In this document: positions 34,771 through 43,441 of the stretch, one piece after another | Numbering within the stretch: position 1 is the first letter of the stretch | How the letters are laid out: each line of letters begins with the position of its first letter | DNA from: Kamptonema formosum PCC 10802 | GTDB lineage: Bacteria > Cyanobacteriota > Cyanobacteriia > Cyanobacteriales > Oscillatoriaceae | Length of the DNA: 64,000 nt | NCBI RefSeq assembly: GCF_000332335.1 | Contig: NZ_KB235948.1 | Coordinates: forward strand, 2,621,843 to 2,685,842 | Reading direction: 5' to 3' | Notes under the pieces: model-generated | Databases searched by the model: none | Seen by the model: the letters and a program-made list of their open reading frames with translations, nothing else | Told to the model about the DNA's origin: nothing | Program-made: the position numbers and the translations under genes

Positions 34771-36090
34771 CTAAATTGCATCGGGCAGTTCGTCTTCTAT
34801 AAACCGCAAGCGAGGATATCGATAGGCGGCAAAAGTTATCAGTATGGCTAGCACTTCCATCGTAATAAATAGCAGGCCAATGCCACGACCTGGCCCCACG
34901 CCAATGATTTGTCCGACGCTTCCTGCCAAGAAACCGTCAGCTGCCATTAAAGGTTCAAAGATTCGGTCTGCTAGAGGGCCGGCTACAACATAAGCGAGGG
35001 GGATGCACGAAAAACAAATCATTTGGATTGTGGCAAAGACCCGGCCTTGAATATCGGGAGGAACTTTTCGGAGTAAAATCCCATGAGAACAGCCATTGAC
35101 GAGCGGCAGGCTGAAGAAAAAGATGAAGTTAGCCAGGGAAAAAAGGGCGGCGTCAGTGCGTAAGCCCAATGACAATATGCACAAATGACAGAGAAAATCG
35201 AAAGCAAATACGCCACTAATTAAAGGTCTAGATCCTCCCCACAAACTCATAGAAAAACTGCCCAACAGCATCCCGGCACCACCGATGGATTGAATGGTTC
35301 CGAGAACGGTAATAGAAGCGAATGATAGGACCAGAGGTGTGAGCAAAACCTCAACCAGTCCAAAAACAAAGTTATCCACTGCAAATATAATCAGCAGCAT
35401 TAACAGTCCGGGTCGAATAGCAATGTAAGTCCAGCCGTAAGTTACTTCTTGCCAGAAAGAAGTTGTCCCCTCTTTTGGAACAGCAGAAGTTTTAGCGTCA
35501 GGAAAACGAACGAGCAACAGGGTTGTTACGGCAAACAGGAAAGTGGCAAAGTCAATAAAAATGACACCTTGAAGCTGGACAATTCCAAGCAAAACTCCAG
35601 CCAGCAGTGGAGAGATTAGCTGGGCGCACGCTTCTCCTGACTGAACCATGCCGCTGGCGCGAGGTAGGTGTTCTTTCGGCACCAATAAAGAGGTCGAAGC
35701 CGTGTAAGCGGGCAACTGAAAGGCTTTGCAGACAGAACTCAGACTGACGGTGAGGTAAATATGCCAGATTTGAAGGCTGCCGGTGGCGAGTAATAAAGCG
35801 ATCGCCACCGTAGTTAAGCCCGCCCCGGAGTCAGACAGAATCATGCACCATCGCCGGTTCCATCGGTCAACTATTGCGCCGGCTACCGGGGAAATCAGGA
35901 TACTGGGCAGCATGGCAAATAGCAAAATCAGGGAGAATTGGGTGACTGAACCTGTACGCTGGTACACCCACACTCCTAATGCGAAGTTAGTCAGACCCGA
36001 CCCAATCAGGGATATCAGTTGTCCGAACCAGACGAGAAGAAAAACACCCATTCCACCTGTAAAGGATCGAAAATTCTTAAGACTGCGCAT
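34771..36090 (-). CDS. MFS transporter, probable exporter of the NRPS cluster
   Basis: 439 residues with about twelve hydrophobic segments. The N-terminal half opens MGVFLLVWFGQLISLIGSGLTNFALGVWVYQRTGSV, as in the MFS_3 / enterobactin-exporter-like group. The loop between spans 2 and 3 is AGAIVDRWNRRWCMI, the conserved DRxxRR motif of the superfamily. It ends 5 bp before the NRPS stop and runs in the same direction, so it is co-transcribed with the NRPS. Most likely it exports the peptide product or gives self-resistance. It could also be a general drug efflux pump; the position favours the cluster role. Confidence 0.85.
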   Translation of the reverse strand: MRSLKNFRSFTGGMGVFLLVWFGQLISLIGSGLTNFALGVWVYQRTGSVTQFSLILLFAMLPSILISPVAGAIVDRWNRRWCMILSDSGAGLTTVAIALLLATGSLQIWHIYLTVSLSSVCKAFQLPAYTASTSLLVPKEHLPRASGMVQSGEACAQLISPLLAGVLLGIVQLQGVIFIDFATFLFAVTTLLLVRFPDAKTSAVPKEGTTSFWQEVTYGWTYIAIRPGLLMLLIIFAVDNFVFGLVEVLLTPLVLSFASITVLGTIQSIGGAGMLLGSFSMSLWGGSRPLISGVFAFDFLCHLCILSLGLRTDAALFSLANFIFFFSLPLVNGCSHGILLRKVPPDIQGRVFATIQMICFSCIPLAYVVAGPLADRIFEPLMAADGFLAGSVGQIIGVGPGRGIGLLFITMEVLAILITFAAYRYPRLRFIEDELPDAI

Positions 36091-36095
36091 GATAC

Positions 36096-39000
36096 CTAAT
36101 TTTTGCTATTTTGCGGGTGGTTTGGATCTAATTGCAACACATAGCCCTCACAATGCAGGTCGGCTGCCTGAAAGCCCAACCGTTCTAAACCTTGATAATG
36201 CTGCACGCAATTTTCCAGATTGGGCAATCCTACAGTCGGCTCCATATCCTCAAAACGAGAAGAGAGGAGACTGGACATGACGCATCCCATGATGTTCAGA
36301 GGATTGACAGGCTCAAAATAGGCTGACCATGAATCTTCGTCCATGTTATTTTTTATCGATTCGGGCACGTAAATGACCGTTTCTATCGGGTCAGGTGCGT
36401 GAAGCGCTCCACCTTCGGTGAACAGAATATCTTTCTGTTTCTCAAAGCGCTTAATCGCCTGTTCTGGAGAAAAGCAGTGTGGGCCAGAATCATCGACAAT
36501 TAAAGTGCCCGGTTTCACTCGCTCGATGTCGAGAATATCTGGTACGTTGGTAGCGCCAATTATTAAGGTAGCGTCGTAGATTTCCGGCGGCAGTTCAGAT
36601 GAAGATGAAGAGGTCGCTATTTGGAGGGAACCTCGAAACCCTAAATCACCGCTCAGTTCCCGTTGAAGATTTTGGAGTGATTCCAGTTTACTGTAAATAT
36701 CGCAGAGGATAATTGATTTGGGATGTGGCAAGCATTTTAACATCAGGCGCAGGCTATTAATCCCAATCGAACCCAAACCGATGAAAGCTACTTTCTCTCG
36801 CTCTAGAGAACGGTTGCTAACCTGTAAAATTTTCTTAATCGTTAGGACAACAGTAGAGCAGGTTGTAGCGTGTCCCGTAGTGATTGCCGGTAAGTCGTTA
36901 CGCCCCTCAATAGCTTTGGCAATCGCACGACCGTAATCCGTTGCCGAGGGAATCAACCCCGTTAAGGAAACAGTTTTAGCACCGAGTCGCCCTGCCATTT
37001 CCAAAGCTTCAACAACCCCTCGCAAGAGTTTCTGCGGATCGCTGTACAGTTCATCCTCAAATATAGGGAGGGTTAGTCCCGCTATTCGACCCCATTTAGT
37101 CTGCATAACAGCATCCCACATGGGAAGGCTGCCAAACCAATTTTGAAGAATTTCCTGGCGAGGCAAGCTGGTTGCTTTTAGGAAGGAGAGGGGAATATAA
37201 CCCAGAGCGGCTGAATCAACGGGTGCTATCTTGCCTACAGCAAACAAGGAGAGCAAGGAGCGCTGCTCTCGCTTAAAAAATGGAGAGGAGTCTGTGGTTT
37301 GGGGCAAAGAGGCGGTCATGGGTTTTTCAACTTTGGGTTGAAGGGTTTCTCGATTGACAGATGGATCTGTGGCGAGCAGGGGCTCGATGGCTTCGGCTAA
37401 TTCAGCTATAGTGGGGTGCTGAAATAGAAGCTTGACTGAAAATTTAAGGTTCATCTCTACTGACAGCTTAGATACCAGGGCCGCTGCTTGCAGGGAATGT
37501 CCTCCCATTTCAAAGAAATTATCATTGATGCCCACCCTTTCTAATCCCAGGACTTCAGCCCAGACAGCAGCCAGTTTCGCTTCAGTCGGTGTGCGAGGGG
37601 CGACAAATTTGTCTTCCAGTTGGTTGTGGAAGCTATCTGCTGCCGGTAGGGCGCGGCGGTCTACCTTTCCGTTAGGTGTCAGCGGCAGCGCTTTCATCAG
37701 CACAAAAGCGCTGGGAACCATATAGTCTGGCAGTTTTTGTTTCAGGTAATCGCGCAGGGAACTACTCAGCGTGCGCTGCAAAGTTTTCCACAACTCTTGA
37801 GTGTCCAACTGATAGGCTACGCTTTGGTCAACTAATGCCTGTTCGGCAGGTGTAAGATTAAAGTGAACCCCAGCCTGTGGTGGGTGCGACCAGGCGACTG
37901 TCCCAGAAAGCCAGTGCGGTTCTGCCTCCCCAGGCAGTTGCAAGTGCAAGCGGACGCGGCTACCTTTATCAAGAGCTGGCACGCCCACCAGAGCAACGCC
38001 GCCGGTGGAGATATCCTCTGTATGGAGGTAGATGGTGTTATCGTCTACTTCTAGTTGGCATTCACTGTGATAAGGGATGCGCTCTGGGATGAGGTTGGAG
38101 ACGACATAAGCTACGAGGCGTTTGAGGCCAGGTGTGTCTTCTCGGCAAATAACTGCCACTTCTCGCACGTCAGGATGTTGGACTAATGCCGCTTCAATTT
38201 CGCCCAGTTCGACGCGGAATCCGCGTATTTTTACCTGGCTGTCAATGCGACCGAGGTATTCGATGTTGCCGTCTGGTAGATAGCGGGCTAGGTCGCCGGT
38301 TTTGTAAAGGCGAGAACCAGGTTCATTGCTGAAGGGATTGGAAATAAATTTTGCTTCAGTCAAATCGGGACGGTTGAGATAGCCTTTGGCCAAACCAACG
38401 CCACCGATATGGAGTTCTCCTGGCACTCCAATCGGAACGGGTTGGTTGTGAGTGTCGAGAATATAAACTTGGGTGTTAGCGATGGGACGTCCTATGGGCG
38501 GTTTCTGATTTCCGTCATTGCAAAGGGCAACGGTGGCGGAGACAGTGGCTTCTGTTGGCCCGTAAGCGTTGAAAAACAGGCGCTCCCCAGCCCAACGCGC
38601 CACGAGGTCAGGAGGACAGGCTTCTCCGCCGACGATAACTGTCTGCAATGCCGGCAACTCAAGGGCAGGCAGAACCGCCAAAACTGAGGGGGGTAGGATG
38701 ACAGTCGTGATGGCACAATCGCGCAACAGCTCCATCAAAGCAGGCCCCGGCATTAAGGAATCTCGCTTGGCCAGTACCAGTGTCGCTCCAGGCACAATAG
38801 CCATGAAAATTTCCCAAACCGATGCATCGAAGCTAAAAGAAGCGAACTGAAGAATGCGACTGTCTGGCTGTACGCCGAATAACTGAATCGTTGATGTGGC
38901 CAGGTTACACAGCCCCCGGTGCGCCAATAAGACGCCCTTGGGCTTGCCTGTAGACCCTGACGTGTAGATAAGGTAGGCGGGGTTATCTGGGATGACAGAG

Positions 39001-42000
39001 CTGCTGGGGTTATCCGAGCTGTGGACAGCAATTTTTTCTATGTCCCCATCCAGACAGACAACACACGCAGAGTTTGGGGGAAGTAATTCGACCAGTTGCG
39101 TCTCGGTGAGCAGCACCGGCACAGAGGAGTCCTCCAGCATGAAGGCCAAGCGCTCCTGCGGGTAAGCAGGGTCTAGCGGAACGTAAGCTCCACCGGCTTT
39201 CAGGACGCCCAAGATTCCGACAATCATCTCAAAGGAACGCCCCACACACAGACCGACCAATACTTCTGGCCCCACACCCAAGCTTTGCAGGTAGTGGGCG
39301 AGTTGATTGGCACGCCGGTTTAATTCCCGATAGGTGAGCTGTTCCCCTTCAAACACTAGGGCCACAGCATCGGGCGCTCGCTCAACTTGCTCCTCAAATA
39401 GCTGATGGACACACTTATCCTGGGGATACTCAGCCCAAGTGTTGTTCCACTCGATTAATAGCTGCTGTCGCTCTGCTGGTGTCAGCAGGGGCAATTCAGA
39501 AATTTTATGTTTTGGATTGGCTGCGATTGCTTCCAGCAAGGTCTGGAAATGTCCCGCCATCCGAGCGATGGTGGCCTCATCAAAGATGTCAGTATTGTAT
39601 TCCCACACTCCCATCAATCCAGAAGCCGTATTCTCCATTGATAGGGTCAGGTCGAATTTCGCCGTGCCGGTTTCCACGGCTTGTGGACTTACAGTTAAGT
39701 CAGGTAACTCCACAGAAGGCACCAAAGCATCGTCGAGCGCAAACATCACCTGGAACAGAGGCGTGTGGCTTAAGTCTCGCGTTGGCTGCAATGCCTCTAC
39801 TAGCTGCTCAAAAGGCAGGTCTTGATGCGCGTATGCGCCGAGCGCCACTTCCCGGACTCTGCCAAGCAACTCTTCAAAAGTGGGATTTCCGCCGAGGTCT
39901 GTCCGCAGCACTAAGGTATTGACAAAAAAGCCAATTAGCCCTTCGATTTCTGCGAGGTGGCGGTTAGCAATCGGCGAACCCACCAGAATATCATCTTGCC
40001 CGGATAAGCGGGAGAGGAGCGTTTGAAAAGCTGCCAGAAGCGTCATAAACAGAGTGGCGCTTTGGCGATGTGAGAGGGCAAGGAGTGCTTTTGATAAAGG
40101 CCTGGGTAATGAAAATGGCTGAATAGCACCTCGGAAAGTCTGCTCGGATGGACGCAGACGATCGGTTGGCAGATTCAGCACAGCTGGCGCTCCTGCTAAT
40201 TGCTGCTTCCAGTAAGCCAGCTGGCCATCTATTGTTTCACCCAACAGCCACTGCTGCTGCCAAACGGCAAAGTCTGCATATTGTACGGGCAGTTCTTTTA
40301 GCGGCGAGGTAGCACCGGCGCTAAAAGCTTCGTAGAGTGCTGTCAGTTCGCGGAAAAATACACCTATTGACCACCCATCAGTGATAATGTGATGCATCGC
40401 CACCAGGAATATGTATTCCTCTTCGTTGAGTTGGAAAAGTTGGCACCGCAATAATGGCCCAACTTCCAGGTGGAAAGGCTCCCCAGCTGCCTCAGTTACC
40501 AACTTCAGCGCTTTGGCTTCTCGTTCGCCTTCAGGAAGCTCTCGCAAGTCTACCACCGGCAGGGTGAAATTGGCTTTCGGCGCGATTGCCAAGACGGGGA
40601 ACCCGTCTGCCACAGTAAATGTCGTGCGGAAAATTTCGTGCCGCTTGACAAGAACGTCCAAGCTCCGCTCCAAAGCAGCTACGTTGAGGTTTCCACTCAA
40701 GCGAAAAGCTTCGGGAACATTGTATAAAGAGCTGTTGGGCACCAACCGGTCTAGGAACCACAAGCGCTGCTGGGCAAAGGACAGGGGCAAATCTTGATTG
40801 CGAGAAACGGATTGGATGGGGGGAACCTGCAAGCCAAGTGCTTCTCGACGCGCTGACTCCAAGCTCAATGCCAAGCCGGCAATCGTAGGAGATGCGAACA
40901 GAGAGCGCAGAGGCAACTCCACCTGAAAAGTCTGGCGCACTCGCGAGATGACTTGAGTCGCTTTCAAGGAATGTCCCCCTAACTCGAAGAAGTTGTCGAA
41001 GATACCAACCCGCTGCAGTCCCAGCACTTGAGCCCAGATTCCTGCAAGAATTTCTTCGATGGGGGTGCGAGATGCGACAAAATTATTTTGCAGTTGAAAT
41101 TGAATTGGGTCGGGTGCGGGTAGGGCGCGGCGATCTACCTTGCCGTTGGGTGTCAGAGGCAGTGCATCCAGCATCACAAAAGCACCCGGCACCATGTAAT
41201 CTGGCAGTTGGTCTTTAAGAAAACGGCGCAGGTCACTGATTGCGGGTGCCGGTTGCTGATGTGGGACAACGTAAGCCACCAGTTGCTTGTCGCCTGTAAC
41301 GAAATCTCTGGCGATGACCGCAGTCTCTCTGACACCAGGATGCTGGCTCAGTACCGCTTCAATTTCGCCGGGTTCGATGCGGAATCCGCGAATTTTCACC
41401 TGGTCATCTATCCGACCGAGGTATTCGATATTGCCGTCGGGCAGGTAGCGAACTAAGTCCCCTGTTTTGTAGAGGCGCTCAGAGGGAGAATCACTAAAGG
41501 GGTTACAAAGGAATCGCTCAGCGGTTAAATCCGGACGGTTGAGATAGCCCCGAGCTAAACCAGCGCCTCCGATGTGCAACTCACCCGCAACGCCGATGGG
41601 TACAGGCTGCCCATTTCGATACAGGATGTAGGTTTCGACATTAGCAATCGGACGCCCAATCGGCAACTCCTTCAATGTGGCCTCGGCTGCTGATAGCTCG
41701 CAGATCGTTGTCCCGACAGTGGCTTCTGTAGGGCCGTAAACATTTACCAGACGCACTTGTTGCCCCACACGCTCAATCCAGCTTTTCAATTTTTCGGAAA
41801 GCGCTTTTTCTCCCCCAATGCTAACCAAGCGAATTGACGGTGGGAATACGAATTGTTCTTGGCTTAATATGGCGGACAGTTCGTGCCAGTAAGCTGTTGG
41901 CAGCGCCAGTATAGTTATTTTAAAATCGCTACACTTTTGCAAAAATACACCAACTGAATCCAGCAGGGAGTCGGTTCGCAATACGAGTGTCGCACCCGAA

Positions 42001-42692
42001 GTCAGGCCGGTGTAGATTTCTTCGGCACTGGCATCGAAACTAATAGAGGCAAACTGCAAAACGCGATCGCACTCCTCTATTCCATATTCAGCACTCACAG
42101 CCGTCGTGTAATTGACTAGCGATCTGTGTTCAATTAAAACGCCTTTGGGTTTTCCTGTAGACCCTGAGGTGTAGATAACGTAGGCCAAGTTTTCTGGCTT
42201 TACTCCGCTCGAAGAGTTATTTGAGCTGTGAAAAGCAATTTCTTCCCAATCTGAGTCTAAGCAGATAACACGTGCGGAGTGTGTGGGGAGTTTCTCCACT
42301 AGCTTTTCTTGGGTCAGCAGCACCGGCACAGAAGAATCTTCCAGCATGAAGGCCAAGCGCTCTTTAGGATATGTGGGGTCAAGCGGAACGTAAGCGCCAC
42401 CGGCTTTCAGGACGCCCAAAATTCCCACAATCATCTCAAAGGAACGCTCTACGCAGATGCCCACCAATACTTCTGGCCCTACACCCAAGCTGTGCAGGTA
42501 GTGGGCGAGTTGATTGGCACGGCGGTTTAATTCCCGATAGGTGAGCTGTTCCCCTTCAAATACTACCGCCACAGCGTCGGGCGCTCGCTCAACTTGCTCT
42601 TCAAATAACTGGTGAATGCAGCGATCGTGGGGATATTGTGTGGTTGTATTATTCCACTCGTTTAATATTTTATGCCGTTCGGCTTCTGTCAA
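36096..42692 (-). CDS. Non-ribosomal peptide synthetase, A-PCP-C-A(PilZ)-PCP-reductase
   Basis: 2198 residues. Order: adenylation A1 (~15-520; YTSGSTGKPKG 174-184, PNGKVD K518); carrier PCP1 (Ser575 in LGGHSL); condensation C (~635-1080; HHIITDG 767-773); adenylation A2 (~1090-1680; K1675) with a ~90-residue PilZ-like insert at ~1536-1625; PCP2 (Ser1733 in MGGHSL); C-terminal reductase-like domain ~1805-2198 (Rossmann GLGSIG 1972-1977, Cys2137). Pocket residues by eye against GrsA: A1 D-A-E-A-S-G-V-V-G (acidic, suits a basic or guanidino substrate), A2 D-A-W-I-I-G-A-V-S (hydrophobic). No ATG: the frame opens at TTG 42692 in a linker normally following a C domain, and a C-domain stump lies upstream. 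No thioesterase; release is probably reductive. May be decayed at its start. Confidence 0.93.
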   Translation of the reverse strand: MTEAERHKILNEWNNTTTQYPHDRCIHQLFEEQVERAPDAVAVVFEGEQLTYRELNRRANQLAHYLHSLGVGPEVLVGICVERSFEMIVGILGVLKAGGAYVPLDPTYPKERLAFMLEDSSVPVLLTQEKLVEKLPTHSARVICLDSDWEEIAFHSSNNSSSGVKPENLAYVIYTSGSTGKPKGVLIEHRSLVNYTTAVSAEYGIEECDRVLQFASISFDASAEEIYTGLTSGATLVLRTDSLLDSVGVFLQKCSDFKITILALPTAYWHELSAILSQEQFVFPPSIRLVSIGGEKALSEKLKSWIERVGQQVRLVNVYGPTEATVGTTICELSAAEATLKELPIGRPIANVETYILYRNGQPVPIGVAGELHIGGAGLARGYLNRPDLTAERFLCNPFSDSPSERLYKTGDLVRYLPDGNIEYLGRIDDQVKIRGFRIEPGEIEAVLSQHPGVRETAVIARDFVTGDKQLVAYVVPHQQPAPAISDLRRFLKDQLPDYMVPGAFVMLDALPLTPNGKVDRRALPAPDPIQFQLQNNFVASRTPIEEILAGIWAQVLGLQRVGIFDNFFELGGHSLKATQVISRVRQTFQVELPLRSLFASPTIAGLALSLESARREALGLQVPPIQSVSRNQDLPLSFAQQRLWFLDRLVPNSSLYNVPEAFRLSGNLNVAALERSLDVLVKRHEIFRTTFTVADGFPVLAIAPKANFTLPVVDLRELPEGEREAKALKLVTEAAGEPFHLEVGPLLRCQLFQLNEEEYIFLVAMHHIITDGWSIGVFFRELTALYEAFSAGATSPLKELPVQYADFAVWQQQWLLGETIDGQLAYWKQQLAGAPAVLNLPTDRLRPSEQTFRGAIQPFSLPRPLSKALLALSHRQSATLFMTLLAAFQTLLSRLSGQDDILVGSPIANRHLAEIEGLIGFFVNTLVLRTDLGGNPTFEELLGRVREVALGAYAHQDLPFEQLVEALQPTRDLSHTPLFQVMFALDDALVPSVELPDLTVSPQAVETGTAKFDLTLSMENTASGLMGVWEYNTDIFDEATIARMAGHFQTLLEAIAANPKHKISELPLLTPAERQQLLIEWNNTWAEYPQDKCVHQLFEEQVERAPDAVALVFEGEQLTYRELNRRANQLAHYLQSLGVGPEVLVGLCVGRSFEMIVGILGVLKAGGAYVPLDPAYPQERLAFMLEDSSVPVLLTETQLVELLPPNSACVVCLDGDIEKIAVHSSDNPSSSVIPDNPAYLIYTSGSTGKPKGVLLAHRGLCNLATSTIQLFGVQPDSRILQFASFSFDASVWEIFMAIVPGATLVLAKRDSLMPGPALMELLRDCAITTVILPPSVLAVLPALELPALQTVIVGGEACPPDLVARWAGERLFFNAYGPTEATVSATVALCNDGNQKPPIGRPIANTQVYILDTHNQPVPIGVPGELHIGGVGLAKGYLNRPDLTEAKFISNPFSNEPGSRLYKTGDLARYLPDGNIEYLGRIDSQVKIRGFRVELGEIEAALVQHPDVREVAVICREDTPGLKRLVAYVVSNLIPERIPYHSECQLEVDDNTIYLHTEDISTGGVALVGVPALDKGSRVRLHLQLPGEAEPHWLSGTVAWSHPPQAGVHFNLTPAEQALVDQSVAYQLDTQELWKTLQRTLSSSLRDYLKQKLPDYMVPSAFVLMKALPLTPNGKVDRRALPAADSFHNQLEDKFVAPRTPTEAKLAAVWAEVLGLERVGINDNFFEMGGHSLQAAALVSKLSVEMNLKFSVKLLFQHPTIAELAEAIEPLLATDPSVNRETLQPKVEKPMTASLPQTTDSSPFFKREQRSLLSLFAVGKIAPVDSAALGYIPLSFLKATSLPRQEILQNWFGSLPMWDAVMQTKWGRIAGLTLPIFEDELYSDPQKLLRGVVEALEMAGRLGAKTVSLTGLIPSATDYGRAIAKAIEGRNDLPAITTGHATTCSTVVLTIKKILQVSNRSLEREKVAFIGLGSIGINSLRLMLKCLPHPKSIILCDIYSKLESLQNLQRELSGDLGFRGSLQIATSSSSSELPPEIYDATLIIGATNVPDILDIERVKPGTLIVDDSGPHCFSPEQAIKRFEKQKDILFTEGGALHAPDPIETVIYVPESIKNNMDEDSWSAYFEPVNPLNIMGCVMSSLLSSRFEDMEPTVGLPNLENCVQHYQGLERLGFQAADLHCEGYVLQLDPNHPQNSKN

Positions 42693-42940
42693 ATGCCGGT
42701 GGCCAGAAAGTTGAGTTTCTGGATTAATGGCTGAATTTTAACGGTTTATAATTTGGTCATTCATAAAATAACGCTGGAGTATATTTCTGGAAATATTTAA
42801 GAGTTTTTAGCTCAAGAAATTGACATTTTATTGGCTGTAATTACCATCAAATAAAAAAGCTGTTTGATTCGAGGGCGGGCTTCTAGCTGTTCCTGAATAT
42901 TTTTAAAACGTTTTCCTTCGCAACTATTATAAATAATAAT

Positions 42941-43129
42941 TTAGGATAATCGGATGGCGTCCACAATCTTTTGCCATCCCCGTTGCCAAGCTGTAATGTC
43001 TATGTCTGAGCGAATTATCGCTGTCTTAAAAATGTTGTAAGCAACGCTTCCGGGTTCGATCTGGTAGAGAAACCATAAAGCTTGCTGGCCTGATGAGCTA
43101 GGGGTGATGGCATCATTCGGAAGTGGCAT
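42941..43129 (-). pseudogene. Truncated NRPS condensation-domain N-terminus
   Basis: 62 codons. MPLPNDAITPSSSGQQALWFLYQ with IEPGSVAYNI is the C1 region of a condensation domain, followed by AWQRGWQKIVD. At VDAIRLS the frame slips: one base later the text is RHPIILNYYL, the normal continuation of a C domain, then a stop. Between here and the NRPS frame (42693-42940) no further C-domain text is seen, but NPETQLSGHRH just before the TTG is a typical C-to-A linker. So the module once began with a C domain, now deleted internally. 43130-43441 holds nothing recognised. Confidence 0.8.
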
Positions 43130-43441
43130 ATTTTGTTTGGAAGGTATTCTGGGGTTATAGGTAAAGTGATAAATGTTGCTTTCTGGGTGTTTTAAATACG
43201 GTAGCTTAACCCAACCAACGAGCGATAAAACTAAGGGTGCGACCGCACTCTCTACTTCTTCAAAATTGTATCAATTTTAAAAAAGATAGAGGGCGACCGC
43301 GCTTGAGGAATGTGCCAAGGGAGGTAAACTCAAGACTTATTTAAGCGCACTACCTCTTAATTTAGAGAAGCCGTTGCTGAATATAACCACGGCTTCTCTG
43401 GATAATTCCAGCGTACTTTACAAAAACGCTATAGCTGTAGG

